Position numbers and translations under genes: made by a program. Positions 44,764 through 54,919 of a stretch of DNA of 64,000 nucleotides are shown in pieces (within the stretch, counting starts at the first letter, position 1; each line of letters opens with the position of its first letter). Source of the stretch: Colwellia psychrerythraea 34H (GTDB lineage: Bacteria; Pseudomonadota; Gammaproteobacteria; Enterobacterales; Alteromonadaceae); assembly GCF_000012325.1 (NCBI RefSeq), contig NC_003910.7, positions 2,542,001 to 2,606,000 of the forward strand, written 5' to 3'. Under the pieces are notes generated by a model. It was not told where the DNA came from and searched no databases. It was given only the letters and a program-made list of their open reading frames with translations.

Positions 44764-45840
44764 TTAAAACTTAACATCGAAGTTGTAACGCATTCCAACG
44801 GTTAGCTGGTCGCTATCGCTAACGGCTAGGTTAACGTCGTCATTGTCATATTCGTTATGCTGGTATTCAATAAATAAGCGGAAATCTTTGCTGCCTTGCC
44901 ATTCAAGCGTTGTATTAAAGCGTGCAACATCTTTTGAATTGACTTCAGCTTGCTCATCATCAAATTGTGATGCGCCAAACAATAACTTATATTCGCTATT
45001 GATTGCATAGGTCGCTACGACATCTATTGTCGTAATATCGCCATCCACTACATCGCGTGAAAAACCACCATAAGCGGCGGCAAAATACCAATCGCCAATA
45101 CTTTTAGACGCTGTTACAGCAATGCTATTTTCATCGGCACCTGTAAAGTCTCTGGTTAGATAAGCAAAACCAAGCGTATAATCACTGCCTGTATAAATTG
45201 CACCAGCATTGAATAGTTCGCTGCCATCTATATCATCGTTTTCACCAGAGAATTGTGCTTCACCTCGTACTTGCAAGTTACCAAAAGATTTACGATAAGA
45301 AACTAATTCCTGCTTACGGAATACACCGACATCATCATAAGCTAAGGGTGTATTAGTACGGTTAAATATATCAACCACTCCCATTACTGCATAACTAGTA
45401 GTGTCTTGTTTACCAATAGCAACTCGTCCAAAGTCACCTTTTATACCAACATAAGCTTTGCGGGCGTCACCGAAGTGAGCATCGCCTTGGATTTGGACTT
45501 TAAATTCACCTCTGGTAAAGCCAATCATGCCATTACTCAATTTATGCTCAGCAGTAAAACCTATACGTGACAGTGCGTCGCCTACATCCCAGCTATCGTT
45601 GTCATCAGTACTAGTTACACCAAAAGTAGGGCGCAACGTGCCATAGAAACTCATTTTTGTATTTGATTCTTGCTCTGCTGTGACTACTTTGCCTTGTTCT
45701 AGCTGCGCTAAGCGTGTTTTAATTTCATTAAACTGGCGTTGTAATTCAGCTTCAGTCACATCTTCAGCAGCTTGTGCGGCGAAAATAGGTAACGCTAACG
45801 CTAAAGGAAGTAATACTGACTTTAATCTTGTGTGTTTCAT
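44764..45840 (-). CDS. Gram-negative general porin
   Basis: A 358-residue outer-membrane beta-barrel protein. Signal peptide to about residue 24 (LPLALALPIFAAQA). A short N-terminal coiled-coil (LQRQFNEIKTRLAQLEQGK) precedes the barrel. Barrel strands show alternating patterns ending in the terminal strand QLTVGMRYNFDVKF with C-terminal Phe, which is the BAM signal. Divergent from the response-regulator operon at 46125, with the sequence GATGTAAAC in the shared promoter, so it may be controlled by that system. It would admit small hydrophilic solutes. Confidence 0.92.
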   Translation of the reverse strand: MKHTRLKSVLLPLALALPIFAAQAAEDVTEAELQRQFNEIKTRLAQLEQGKVVTAEQESNTKMSFYGTLRPTFGVTSTDDNDSWDVGDALSRIGFTAEHKLSNGMIGFTRGEFKVQIQGDAHFGDARKAYVGIKGDFGRVAIGKQDTTSYAVMGVVDIFNRTNTPLAYDDVGVFRKQELVSYRKSFGNLQVRGEAQFSGENDDIDGSELFNAGAIYTGSDYTLGFAYLTRDFTGADENSIAVTASKSIGDWYFAAAYGGFSRDVVDGDITTIDVVATYAINSEYKLLFGASQFDDEQAEVNSKDVARFNTTLEWQGSKDFRLFIEYQHNEYDNDDVNLAVSDSDQLTVGMRYNFDVKF

Positions 45841-45975
45841 GCTATACCCTTGTACTTATTGTGGAATTGTTATAATTATTCAAGAAGGTGAGGGCGGACT
45901 AAATGGGAATTTAATCACCAACCTTCCTGTTTTGCTTGGTGGTTTATACACCAGCGAACAAAACACTAACGGTAC

Positions 45976-45984
45976 GATGTAAAC
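45976..45984 (+). promoter_or_regulatory. GATGTAAAC motif in the porin/response-regulator promoter region
   Basis: The same 9-base word, reversed, occurs twice ahead of the NhaC-type gene (50234-50242 and 50266-50274). Related words TTGTAAACAAGG lie about 25 bases further on. It could be the binding site of the response regulator encoded at 46125. Confidence 0.3.
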
Positions 45985-46124
45985 CCACGATAAATAACAT
46001 GTGCAAAGTTGTAAACAAGGTATACCAAGGCATTTACAAGCCACCTTTGTGACTTGACGGGATGAAATTTATCGATAGACTGAGCTAAAATAATAATAAG
46101 AAGAATAATTAGGGGACACTAATA

Positions 46125-46853
46125 ATGCTATCTGACACTAAGATTTTAATAGTTGATGATGATGAACTGACTCGTCAAGTTTTAAGTAGTTACTTTGAAA
46201 ATGAAGGTTATGACGTTTCATGTGCAACGACTGCTGAAGAGGCCGAAGAGTTATTGATTCTCGGCACAGTAGATCTCATTTTGCTCGATATCCGAATGCC
46301 TGGTAAAGACGGCCTGACTTTAACCAGAGAGTTACGGGTAAATAACGAAGTTGGCATTATTTTAGTCACGGGCAGTCAGGACGAAGTTGACCGTCTGATT
46401 GGGCTCGAATGTGGCGCAGATGAATATGTGACCAAACCTTTTAATCCTCGTGAAATATTGGCTAGGGCGAAAAACCTTATTCGACGTGTCAGACTGTGCC
46501 AAAAAGTAAAATCTGCAGATAATGATGACTATATTTTAAAGGCATTTGATTGTTGGAAACTGAACCCAGTTAGACGTCAACTTATCGATGAAGAACAAAC
46601 AACAGTGCAATTAACTGAAGGTGAATTTCAATTACTAAAATGTCTGATGGACCATGTTGGCCAGATAATGACCCGAGACCAAATTCTCGATCAAATACGT
46701 AACCGAGAATGGGTACCAACGGATCGCACGGTTGATGTCTTAATCGGTCGTTTGCGTCGCAAGCTTGGTGATGATTCTACCAATCCACGCTTAATTTTGA
46801 CTGTGCATGGCGCAGGTTATTTATTCACGCCAAAACTTGTTGATGTCGTATGA
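46125..46853 (+). CDS. OmpR/TorR-type response regulator
   Basis: A 242-residue DNA-binding regulator. Receiver domain residues 1-120 with acidic pocket DDDE (11-14), phospho-acceptor Asp55 in LILLDIRMPG and Lys in VTKPFNP. The C-terminal winged helix of the OmpR type runs from about 145 to 237 (LTEGEFQLLKCLMDHVGQIM...DVLIGRLRRKLGDD...VHGAGYLF). GGGGACAC lies upstream of ATG. Its stop overlaps the start of the binding-protein gene (ATGA), so the three genes 46125-49998 are coupled. Likely partner: the hybrid kinase at 47644. Confidence 0.93.
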   Translation: MLSDTKILIVDDDELTRQVLSSYFENEGYDVSCATTAEEAEELLILGTVDLILLDIRMPGKDGLTLTRELRVNNEVGIILVTGSQDEVDRLIGLECGADEYVTKPFNPREILARAKNLIRRVRLCQKVKSADNDDYILKAFDCWKLNPVRRQLIDEEQTTVQLTEGEFQLLKCLMDHVGQIMTRDQILDQIRNREWVPTDRTVDVLIGRLRRKLGDDSTNPRLILTVHGAGYLFTPKLVDVV

Positions 46854-47647
46854 AACCATCCTGGTTAGCTCATTGTTTTTTAATAATGATTGGTTTAATG
46901 ATGGTGTTCCAATCACCCAAAGGTCAAACAAGAGAGCTAATCGCATGTGGCCATCCTTACTATCCACCTGTCTCTTGGGTTCAACAGGAACAGTTAGTTG
47001 GTGTTGCTCCCGCAGTAGTTAAGCTGATTTTCGCCGAACTTGGCTACCAAGTTAGGCTTGATACCTTAGGTAATTGGAAACGTTGTTTGTCGGAAGTTAA
47101 AACAGGACATGCTGATATTGTGGTAGCGGCCTATAGGATCGCCAGTCGCGAGCCTGATTTTGACTTCAGTGAACAACATATTGTTGACGATCCCATTGGT
47201 ATTTATGTCAATCCGAACAAGAGTAAAATTTATCATTCACTCAATGATTTAAAAGGAAAAACCGTGGGCTTGCTATTTGGTGATAGTTTCGGTGATAGTT
47301 TAGATAAATTTATTGAAGAGCATAATCAGGTAGAGTACGTTTCAGAGGGCCAACAGAATTTAAAAAAATTAGCTCAAGGTAGAATTGATTTCATACCATT
47401 AGGCATTGTTAGCGGTAAATTACAAACTCAAAAATTTGGTTATACCAAACAAATTATCGCTGCACCGTTTAAGTTAAAAACCGAGTACTATTATTTGGCG
47501 ATAGGCTCCCATAGTGAACTTAGTCAACACCTACCTTACATTAATCAACGCTTAATTGAATTGCATCAAAGTGGTAAAATACAGCAGTTAGTCACTAAGT
47601 ACAGTAAGACTTACCTTGAGTCATCAACTAAAGCGAATACCCCGTGA
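46850..47647 (+). CDS. Family 3 periplasmic solute-binding protein within a two-component operon
   Basis: A 265-residue protein with N-terminal signal peptide ([20 protein letters not shown]) and the SBP_bac_3 fold starting [26 protein letters not shown]-type block: [19 protein letters not shown]. It overlaps the response regulator by four bases upstream and the kinase by four bases downstream. This arrangement, regulator-periplasmic protein-kinase, resembles TorR-TorT-TorS and suggests the protein carries the ligand signal to the kinase sensor domain and is not a transporter component. The ligand may be a methylated amine or amino acid given the genes downstream; that is inference. Confidence 0.85.
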   Translation: MKPSWLAHCFLIMIGLMMVFQSPKGQTRELIACGHPYYPPVSWVQQEQLVGVAPAVVKLIFAELGYQVRLDTLGNWKRCLSEVKTGHADIVVAAYRIASREPDFDFSEQHIVDDPIGIYVNPNKSKIYHSLNDLKGKTVGLLFGDSFGDSLDKFIEEHNQVEYVSEGQQNLKKLAQGRIDFIPLGIVSGKLQTQKFGYTKQIIAAPFKLKTEYYYLAIGSHSELSQHLPYINQRLIELHQSGKIQQLVTKYSKTYLESSTKANTP

Positions 47648-49998
47648 ATTTTCCTAACATACTCGGCTTACGTCGTTTGATCCGTTACCCTAAAGATCAC
47701 CCATTAAGTTATCGGATGATGGTTTATACCACCCTCTATAGCTTTGTGTTTATTATGCTGTCGACCGCGGTACAAATTACCTTAGACTACCGTCGAGAAA
47801 TGCGTAATATCGATCAGCAGATCCAATTAATTAGTACTAGTTACATCGCCAGTTTGGCTCGTAGTATGTGGGATTTTGATCAAGCTCAGCTTGAACTACA
47901 ACTTAAAGGTATTAAGGCGCTGCCAGATATCGCTAGCCTTGAACTTAAAGATCATACGAATAAAACACTTATCCGTTTGCCTGAGCAAGTCGTTGAGGGC
48001 AAGGTAATGAAATCAAGCTTTGGACTCAGCATTCCTAACAAGCGGGTTGGCAATAATGATAGTCAAAATGAACAAAGTAATAGACGTCAATTAGGTACAC
48101 TGATTATTGCCACCAACCTAGCCACCATACACGCTAGATTATGGCAGACTGGTTTTAATATTTTATTAAACCAGACACTGCTGGTAGTCCTGATCATGTT
48201 AGTGATTATGTTCATTTTACAACGACTGATTACTAGGCATCTCGAAAGCATGGCGGGTTACAGTAAAGCTATCGGTGACGGTGACCTCGAAGCTCCGCTG
48301 ACGTTAAGCCGCCGACAACCAAATTTTCCTGATGAATTGAACCAATTAGTTAATGCGCTTAATGATATGCGACTGGCGATTCGTCATGATATAAATCGAC
48401 GAGAAGAAGAGAAGCAAGCATTACGTTATAATCGCGATCAGCTGCAACAAATGGTCGAACGTCGAACCATGAGTTTACAACAAGCGAAGGAAATCGCCGA
48501 AGAAGCTAACAAGGCCAAATCACAGTTTTTAGCGACCATGAGTCATGAAATTCGCACGCCGATGAATGGTATGCTTGGCATGATTCAGCTACTGCAAAAC
48601 AATGAACTTACCGATCCCCAATCTCATCGTGTGAAGATTTTGCATGATTCAACGGAAGCCTTGCTTGAAACCTTTGACCATGTATTGCAATTTGCTCAAC
48701 TGGAAGAGGGGGGATATGTCTGCTCTGAATCTTTTTTCTCTTTGGACGAGTTACTACATAATCTTATTAGCTTGATGCAACCTAAAGCGGATGAAAAACA
48801 TCTGCAGTTGAAACTTGATACACCAGTCACGGGTGATTGTTACCATGACGCGGCAGGTAGCTTACGCCAAATATTAACTAATTTATTGGCTAATGCGATC
48901 AAATTTACTGATCAAGGTGAAATATTGCTCCGTGTCTCTCACCTTGAACAAAGTGAGCATCAACATCGATTGCGTTTTTCAATACAAGATAGCGGCATTG
49001 GCATTGAACCGGCATTGCAGCAGCACATATTTGAACGTTTTACTCAGGCCGATGAGTCGATCACGCGTCGCTTTGGTGGAACGGGTTTAGGACTTTCGAT
49101 TTGTCGTCAATTAAGTCAGGAAATGGGCGGACAGATTGGTGTAGAAAGTACCGTAGGTCAAGGAAGTACTTTTTGGGTTGAAGTAAAACTTAAAGTTGCT
49201 AAAGCGAGCGAATTTAAAGCTAAAGCAGTATTACCTGAATTGCCACTACTGAAAATTTTATTAGTAGAAGATGTCGAAATTAATCAACAGGTAGTGCTGG
49301 GGTTACTCGAAAAACACCAAGTGATATTAGCTGATAATGGTCATGATGCCATTGGAACCGCCAATCGTGAGACTTTCGATATCATTTTGATGGATATGCA
49401 TTTACCAGGAATAAGCGGACTCGATATCAGTGCTAAAATACGTGAAAACGATAAATGCTGTAATTATAAAACGCCGATAATAGCATTAACCGCGAGCGTT
49501 CGCCCCGACGATATTCAAGACTATTTTAATGCTGGATTACAAGATGTTGTCGCTAAACCTGTGAAGCAACAGTTACTATTAGAGGCTATAGAGCGTGCAC
49601 TCGATCCACAAAAACCCAAACTATCTAAAGTTATCCAACAGGTAGATACCACTAGTGACATGCCGTTACTTGATCTATCAATGATCGAAACTCATCTACA
49701 GATCTTAGGTCCGGCTAAATTAGCAAAACTCATGGAAAGCTTTTGTAAAACTCAACAGCAACTTTGGCCTGCATTGAAACAAAGCCTAGCGAGTGACGAT
49801 CATTATGAAGTAGAACATCAAGCCCATGCACTCGCAGGTGCTTGTGATATGCTCGGTTTTGTCAAAGCCAGTAATCTATTGCGTCAACTAGAGCAGAACG
49901 CCAAAAAGGGTACCATTAAGCAAGTTTCACAACTGCTTTTACAACTCAACCCTATCATGGAACAGAGTTTAGCTAAGGCAGAAACCTACTGCAGTTAA
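47644..49998 (+). CDS. Hybrid sensor histidine kinase (HAMP-HisKA-HATPase-REC-Hpt)
   Basis: A 784-residue inner-membrane sensor beginning with GTG, overlapping the preceding stop. Two membrane helices (about 25-45 and 172-197) bracket a periplasmic region of about 125 residues. HAMP follows, then a coiled coil and HisKA with phospho-His301 in [15 protein letters not shown]. The ATPase domain has N, G1 and G2 boxes ([23 protein letters not shown]). A receiver domain with Asp584 in LMDMHLPG follows, and a C-terminal Hpt domain with His728 in [11 protein letters not shown]. So a four-step phosphorelay to the Asp55 of the upstream regulator is likely. A terminator follows. Confidence 0.93.
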   Translation: MNFPNILGLRRLIRYPKDHPLSYRMMVYTTLYSFVFIMLSTAVQITLDYRREMRNIDQQIQLISTSYIASLARSMWDFDQAQLELQLKGIKALPDIASLELKDHTNKTLIRLPEQVVEGKVMKSSFGLSIPNKRVGNNDSQNEQSNRRQLGTLIIATNLATIHARLWQTGFNILLNQTLLVVLIMLVIMFILQRLITRHLESMAGYSKAIGDGDLEAPLTLSRRQPNFPDELNQLVNALNDMRLAIRHDINRREEEKQALRYNRDQLQQMVERRTMSLQQAKEIAEEANKAKSQFLATMSHEIRTPMNGMLGMIQLLQNNELTDPQSHRVKILHDSTEALLETFDHVLQFAQLEEGGYVCSESFFSLDELLHNLISLMQPKADEKHLQLKLDTPVTGDCYHDAAGSLRQILTNLLANAIKFTDQGEILLRVSHLEQSEHQHRLRFSIQDSGIGIEPALQQHIFERFTQADESITRRFGGTGLGLSICRQLSQEMGGQIGVESTVGQGSTFWVEVKLKVAKASEFKAKAVLPELPLLKILLVEDVEINQQVVLGLLEKHQVILADNGHDAIGTANRETFDIILMDMHLPGISGLDISAKIRENDKCCNYKTPIIALTASVRPDDIQDYFNAGLQDVVAKPVKQQLLLEAIERALDPQKPKLSKVIQQVDTTSDMPLLDLSMIETHLQILGPAKLAKLMESFCKTQQQLWPALKQSLASDDHYEVEHQAHALAGACDMLGFVKASNLLRQLEQNAKKGTIKQVSQLLLQLNPIMEQSLAKAETYCS

Positions 49999-50042
49999 AC
50001 CACATAAAAACAAACTACCTCTTAAATTAAGATGAGGTTAAT

Positions 50043-50086
50043 CTAGGTTGAAATTGGGTCTCACTATAATTTCAACCTAGTTTTTT
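50043..50086 (+). terminator. Rho-independent terminator after the two-component operon
   Basis: A perfect 12-bp stem: CTAGGTTGAAAT at 50043-50054 and ATTTCAACCTAG at 50069-50080, then six T. Confidence 0.95.
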
Positions 50087-50233
50087 ATAGCTTAAACACT
50101 ATTACATCATAAATAAGACAACAAAAAGCCACATCTCCTTAATTGTCTATATCAGCTGCACGCCCCATATCCATTTACTTCAAATCAAATTCTTCTATCA
50201 GTTTATCGTTCATGTAACACCGCTAACAATCCT

Positions 50234-50274
50234 GTTTACATCTTTATACAAGTTGTTAATTCTGAGTTTACATC
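50234..50274 (-). promoter_or_regulatory. Paired GATGTAAAC motifs upstream of the NhaC-type gene
   Basis: GTTTACATC at 50234-50242 and again at 50266-50274, 32 bases apart (three helical turns) and about 100 bases ahead of ATG. The rest of the 360-base spacer from 49999 to 50359 holds only the terminator above and no gene. Confidence 0.35.
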
Positions 50275-50359
50275 TAGCCTTTAGTGTTATCAGGGTGGTG
50301 AGAAACAGTTCAAATTTTTGAATTATTATTCACAACCGATAACTCAACAGGAGTAAATA

Positions 50360-51868
50360 ATGACTGAAAAAAATATAATAAAACCCAGTTTATTTATGGC
50401 AATACTGCCGATAATATTGACACTGACAATTCTAGGCATTCAATTATTCTATTACGGCGACTTTACGCCTCATATTCCTCTCGCTATTGGAATCGCGATT
50501 ACAGCCACTTTGGGATGGTTTCGTGGTTATCGCTGGGATGATATGGAAAAAGGAGTGATGCACGTTATTCGTGTCGGGCTTCCATCAATTGCTATTCTAA
50601 TGACCGTTGGTATGATCGTCGGCGTCTGGATTGCCTCAGGTACTGTACCAGCGCTAATATACTACGGATTAAAAGTATTGAATCCAGAAATATTTTTAGC
50701 TGCAGCCATGGTGTTATGTGCCGTAGTATCTGTATCTTTAGGAACATCTTGGGGTACAACAGGTACCGTAGGCCTTGCCTTGATGGGTATTGGTTCTGGC
50801 TTTGATGTCCCAATGTACTGGACTGCCGGGGCTGTAGTTTCCGGTGCTTTCTTTGGTGACAAAATATCACCACTCTCTGATACTACCAATTTGGCACCTG
50901 CAGTAACGGGCGTCAATTTATTTGATCATATTCGTAATATGTTACCAACAACGGTACCTGCAATGCTTATTGCTTTGGTCATCTATATATTCGTTGGATT
51001 TAATCTAATTGGTTCGAATGAAGTCGACTTCTCTAAAATAGAAGCTATTACTAATGGTCTAGAGAGCAATTTCAATATCAGCTTATTAGTGTTACTACCT
51101 CCATTACTGGTCATTGTGCTTGCCCTTAAAAAGATGCCTGCCTTACCTTCGTTGTTCGCTGGTGTATTGGCTGGTGCGTTACTCGCTATATTCGTTCAGG
51201 GCGCTTCATTGCATGAAATATTTAACTTCATGCAATCAGGTTATAAAATTGAAACCGGTGTTTCTGAAATTGATGGCTTGCTAAATCGTGGTGGTGTTCA
51301 ATCAATGACCTGGGTTATCACGTTAGTTGTCATTGCGTTAGGTTTTGGCGGCGTACTTGAACGTACCAAATGTCTGGAAACTATTATTACGGCAATACTT
51401 AGCCGCGTTAAGTCATTTTTTGGCTTACAAGCATCAGCTACGGGTGCTGCAATAGCAACCAACCTTGTTGCTGGCGACCCTTACCTTTCCATTGCGTTAC
51501 CAGGAAGAATGTTTGCACCAGCTTATGTTGATAAAGGTTACTCGAAATTGAACTTATCACGTGCTGTTGAAGAAGGTGGAACCTTAATTTCTCCGCTAAT
51601 ACCTTGGAATGCTGGTGGTGCTTTTGTTATTACCGCACTAGGTTTGGGGATTGCTGAAGGTAACATTGAAAACCTACTTTATATTCCGTTAGCATTCGCC
51701 TGTTGGTTATCTCCATTAATTGGTTTGACTTATGCCGCACTTGGACGTTTTTCACCAAAAATGTCAGCGGAAGAGTTAGACCGATATCAACGTGAAGAAG
51801 AGGAAATATCTGAAAATAAAACTGTTGAAGTAAGGAAAGGGGCGAATATGTCCGCCAAACACGCTTAG
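50360..51868 (+). CDS. NhaC-family Na+/H+ antiporter-type transporter
   Basis: A 502-residue inner-membrane protein with about 12 helices. Family marks: ILMTVGMIVGVWIASGTVPALI, SLGTSWGTTGTVGLALMGIG, and the acidic/serine block GDKISPLSDTTNLAPAV, which fits NhaC and related Na+-coupled carriers. It sits between a sensor operon and the sarcosine genes. It may exchange Na+ for H+, or, as some NhaC relatives do, use Na+ to import a substrate such as a betaine derivative; the sequence alone does not decide. AGGAG is well placed before ATG. Confidence 0.85.
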   Translation: MTEKNIIKPSLFMAILPIILTLTILGIQLFYYGDFTPHIPLAIGIAITATLGWFRGYRWDDMEKGVMHVIRVGLPSIAILMTVGMIVGVWIASGTVPALIYYGLKVLNPEIFLAAAMVLCAVVSVSLGTSWGTTGTVGLALMGIGSGFDVPMYWTAGAVVSGAFFGDKISPLSDTTNLAPAVTGVNLFDHIRNMLPTTVPAMLIALVIYIFVGFNLIGSNEVDFSKIEAITNGLESNFNISLLVLLPPLLVIVLALKKMPALPSLFAGVLAGALLAIFVQGASLHEIFNFMQSGYKIETGVSEIDGLLNRGGVQSMTWVITLVVIALGFGGVLERTKCLETIITAILSRVKSFFGLQASATGAAIATNLVAGDPYLSIALPGRMFAPAYVDKGYSKLNLSRAVEEGGTLISPLIPWNAGGAFVITALGLGIAEGNIENLLYIPLAFACWLSPLIGLTYAALGRFSPKMSAEELDRYQREEEEISENKTVEVRKGANMSAKHA

Positions 51869-51940
51869 CAGCATAATTAATTAAGTCACTGCTACGTAGA
51901 GTTCGTAATTTATTGTAGTAATGGCGTTAATAGAACAATT

Positions 51941-51962
51941 ACTGGCTTGTGATCAAGCCAGT
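51941..51962. other. Perfect hairpin between nhaC-type gene and glyA
   Basis: ACTGGCTTG and CAAGCCAGT form a 9-bp stem with a TGAT loop. There is no T-run. It may be a weak terminator, an attenuator or an mRNA-stability element ahead of glyA. Confidence 0.4.
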
Positions 51963-52016
51963 ATAAAAACAACCTAAAATAAAAACTACGGCATGTTTAG
52001 CCGCGGAGAAAGCAAA

Positions 52017-53270
52017 ATGTTTTACAAAAATGATCAAATAGCCGGTTTCGATGACAGTATTTGGCAAGCCATGGAGCAAGAAGACAAACGTCAACAAGAT
52101 CACGTTGAATTAATTGCCTCAGAAAACTATACCAGTGCGCGCGTGATGCAAGCCCAAGGCAGTCAACTGACCAACAAATACGCCGAAGGTTATCCTGGTA
52201 AACGTTATTACGGCGGCTGTGAACACGTTGATGTGATTGAGCAACTGGCGATTGATCGTGCAAAAGAATTGTTCGGCGCTGATTACGCCAATGTACAACC
52301 CCATTCTGGCTCACAAGCCAATGCCGCAGTATTTATGGCCTTGCTTAAGCCCGGTGAAACGGTGCTCGGCATGAGCTTAGCGCACGGTGGTCATTTAACC
52401 CACGGCTCTAAAGTAAGCTTCTCTGGTAAAATTTATAACGCAGTGCAATACGGCTTAAATGAAGCAACCGGTGAAATTGACTACGAAGAAGTCGAGCGTC
52501 TTGCAAAAGAGCATCAACCGAAAATGATTATTGCCGGTTTCTCAGCGTATTCACGTGTGGTTGATTGGCAGCGTTTTCGTGACATTGCCGATAGCATTGG
52601 CGCGTGGTTATTTGTCGATATGGCGCACGTAGCTGGTTTAGTGGCGGCAGGTCTTTATCCTAACCCGGTACCGATTGCGGATGTGGTGACTACCACTACC
52701 CATAAAACCTTACGTGGTCCTCGTGGCGGTTTGATTTTAGCGAAACAAAATGACGAACTGGCTAAGAAATTAAATTCAGCGGTATTCCCTGCCGGTCAAG
52801 GTGGCCCGTTGATGCATGTTATCGCGGCCAAAGCGATTTGTTTCAAAGAAGCACTTGGCGAGGGTTATGTTGAGTATCAGCAACAGGTTATCGATAACGC
52901 CCGTGAAATGGCAAAAACATTCCAAACCCGTGGTTATAACGTAGTTTCTGGCGGTACGGACAATCATTTATTTTTATTGGATTTAATCGATAAAGGTATT
53001 ACCGGTAAAGACGCCGATGCTGCGCTTGGCCGCGCTAATATCACGGTCAATAAAAACTCCGTGCCTAACGACCCACAATCACCATTTGTCACCAGTGGTC
53101 TGCGTATCGGCACACCAGCCATCACCAGTCGTGGTTTTGGACTTGAGGAAGCAGCAGCATTAACGGGTTGGATTTGTGATGTGTTAGATGACATTAGCAA
53201 TGAGCAAGTGATTGATGACGTGCGAAGTAAAGTGTTGGACTTATGTGAAAAAAATCCGGTCTACCGCTAG
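52017..53270 (+). CDS. glyA: Serine hydroxymethyltransferase
   Basis: Joins glycine and 5,10-methylene-THF to serine (reversible, PLP). The 417-residue length is standard when ATG 52017 is used; GGAG lies nine bases upstream of it, whereas ATG 51993 adds an odd octapeptide. PLP lysine lies in [16 protein letters not shown]; other blocks are [27 protein letters not shown] and [12 protein letters not shown]. It starts the glyA-soxBDAG-purU run. Its place suggests use of both products of sarcosine oxidase: glycine and methylene-THF. GC content and codon choice here look higher than in the flanking genes. It may be a second glyA copy in the genome. Confidence 0.97.
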   Translation: MFYKNDQIAGFDDSIWQAMEQEDKRQQDHVELIASENYTSARVMQAQGSQLTNKYAEGYPGKRYYGGCEHVDVIEQLAIDRAKELFGADYANVQPHSGSQANAAVFMALLKPGETVLGMSLAHGGHLTHGSKVSFSGKIYNAVQYGLNEATGEIDYEEVERLAKEHQPKMIIAGFSAYSRVVDWQRFRDIADSIGAWLFVDMAHVAGLVAAGLYPNPVPIADVVTTTTHKTLRGPRGGLILAKQNDELAKKLNSAVFPAGQGGPLMHVIAAKAICFKEALGEGYVEYQQQVIDNAREMAKTFQTRGYNVVSGGTDNHLFLLDLIDKGITGKDADAALGRANITVNKNSVPNDPQSPFVTSGLRIGTPAITSRGFGLEEAAALTGWICDVLDDISNEQVIDDVRSKVLDLCEKNPVYR

Positions 53271-53356
53271 GTAACCCGACTGAGCGCTAAGCGGCTTAGC
53301 AGCGGCTTAGCTATCCTTGTTTAGCCAATAATACAATGTAGAAAAAAGGGTATACC

Positions 53357-54607
53357 ATGCAACAATATTCAGGATTTGGTTTATTAAAACACTCGTTAAC
53401 TTACCACGAGAATTGGCAACGGGTTTGGAGTAATCCTACCCCGAAAAAACACTATGATGTTGTTATCATAGGCGGTGGTGGACATGGTCTGGCAACGGCT
53501 TATTATTTAGCGAAAGAGCATGGCATCACTAACATTGCCGTGATTGAAAAAGGTTATTTAGGCGGCGGTAATACCGCGCGTAATACCACCATTGTGCGTT
53601 CAAACTATTTATGGGACGAAGCGTCTCACTTATATGAGCATTCCTTAAAATTATGGGAAGGCTTAGCACAAGAGCTGAACTATAACTTGATGTTTAGTCA
53701 ACGCGGTGTATTAAACCTAGGCCATACCCTACAAGACATGCGTGATATTGAACGCCGCGTGAATGCTAACCGTCTTAACGGCATTGATGGTGAAGTCTTA
53801 ACCACCGCACAAGTACAAGAAATGGTGCCTATTTTAGATTGCTCAACCAATGCACGTTTTCCGGTGATGGGCGCTTCATGGCAAGCCCGTGCAGGTACGG
53901 CTCGTCACGACGCGGTTGCCTGGGGTTTTGCTCGCGCAGCCGATGCGTTAGGGGTTGATTTATTACAGCAAACGGAAGTCACTGGCATTCGCCGTAAAGA
54001 TGGCGCAGTAGAGGGCGTTGAAACCAATCGCGGCTTTATTTCGGCCGGTAAAGTGGCATGTGTCGCTGCGGGTAACTCCAGTGTTATCGCCAAGATGGTG
54101 GGCATGGAATTACCGCTTGAATCTCATCCACTGCAAGCGATGGTATCAGAGCCATTAAAACCAATTTTAAATACCGTGGTGATGTCCAATCATGTCCACG
54201 GGTATGTCAGTCAATCCGATAAAGGTGACTTGGTCATCGGCGCGGGTATTGATGGTTATACCGGTTATGGTCAGCGCGGCTCTTTTAATGTGGTTGAGCA
54301 TACTATTGCCGCCATTATCGAAATGTTTCCTATTTTCAGTCGTGTGCGTCTTAATCGCGCCTGGGGCGGCGTGGTTGATACGTGCCCAGATGCCTGTCCT
54401 ATCATTTCGAAAACACACATCAAAGGACTGTATTTTAACTGTGGTTGGGGCACGGGTGGTTTTAAGGCTACGCCGGGCGCTGGGCATGTCTTTGCGCATA
54501 CTATCGCCAACGATGAGCCACACCCGTTAGCCAAACCCTTTAGTATCGACCGCTTTTCATCAGGCGAATTAATTGACGAACACGGCGCTGCCGGTGTTGC
54601 GCACTAA
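53357..54607 (+). CDS. soxB: Sarcosine oxidase, beta subunit
   Basis: Catalytic FAD/FMN subunit of the heterotetrameric enzyme that oxidises sarcosine. 416 residues, DAO-type fold with the dinucleotide motif [18 protein letters not shown] at about 35-52 and [17 protein letters not shown] after it. By context His184 in ARHDAVAW corresponds to the His that covalently binds FMN at the interface with alpha; this is a position call, not proven. C-terminal [17 protein letters not shown] holds flavin contacts. ATG is preceded by AAGGG. Followed by soxD after 12 bases. Confidence 0.96.
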   Translation: MQQYSGFGLLKHSLTYHENWQRVWSNPTPKKHYDVVIIGGGGHGLATAYYLAKEHGITNIAVIEKGYLGGGNTARNTTIVRSNYLWDEASHLYEHSLKLWEGLAQELNYNLMFSQRGVLNLGHTLQDMRDIERRVNANRLNGIDGEVLTTAQVQEMVPILDCSTNARFPVMGASWQARAGTARHDAVAWGFARAADALGVDLLQQTEVTGIRRKDGAVEGVETNRGFISAGKVACVAAGNSSVIAKMVGMELPLESHPLQAMVSEPLKPILNTVVMSNHVHGYVSQSDKGDLVIGAGIDGYTGYGQRGSFNVVEHTIAAIIEMFPIFSRVRLNRAWGGVVDTCPDACPIISKTHIKGLYFNCGWGTGGFKATPGAGHVFAHTIANDEPHPLAKPFSIDRFSSGELIDEHGAAGVAH

Positions 54608-54619
54608 GAGGAATTTATT

Positions 54620-54919
54620 ATGTTACTTATCCACTGTCCTTATTGTGAAGAGCTGCGCGAAGAAGAAGAGTTTAGCCCTGCTGGGCAAGCTCATATCGTG
54701 CGCCCACTTCAACCCGAAGAAATTAGTGATGAGCAATGGGCACGTTACTTGTTTTTCCGTAAAAACCCGCGCGGTTTACATCACGAGATGTGGCTACATG
54801 CGGCCGGTTGTCGCAAATATTTCAACGCGACCCGAAACACCGTGACCTATGAAATCATGGAAACTTACAAAATGGGCCTAAAGCCCAGCGTCACCGCTAG
54901 TGAAGAGGGCCAATCATGA
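54620..54919 (+). CDS. soxD: Sarcosine oxidase, delta subunit
   Basis: The 99-residue zinc subunit. Zinc ligands are visible as Cys6 and Cys9 in HCPYCEELREEEEF, and His60 and Cys64 in WLHAAGCRKYFN. The central block EEISDEQWARYLFFRKNPRG is typical. It stabilises the tetramer and has no separate catalysis. GAGGAATTT precedes ATG. It overlaps soxA by four bases. Confidence 0.97.
   Translation: MLLIHCPYCEELREEEEFSPAGQAHIVRPLQPEEISDEQWARYLFFRKNPRGLHHEMWLHAAGCRKYFNATRNTVTYEIMETYKMGLKPSVTASEEGQS

Noticed and set aside
46125..49998. Assigning the phosphorelay as the TMAO-sensing Tor system
   Set aside because: No torC/torA genes are present and the periplasmic protein is of family 3, unlike TorT; only the layout is similar.
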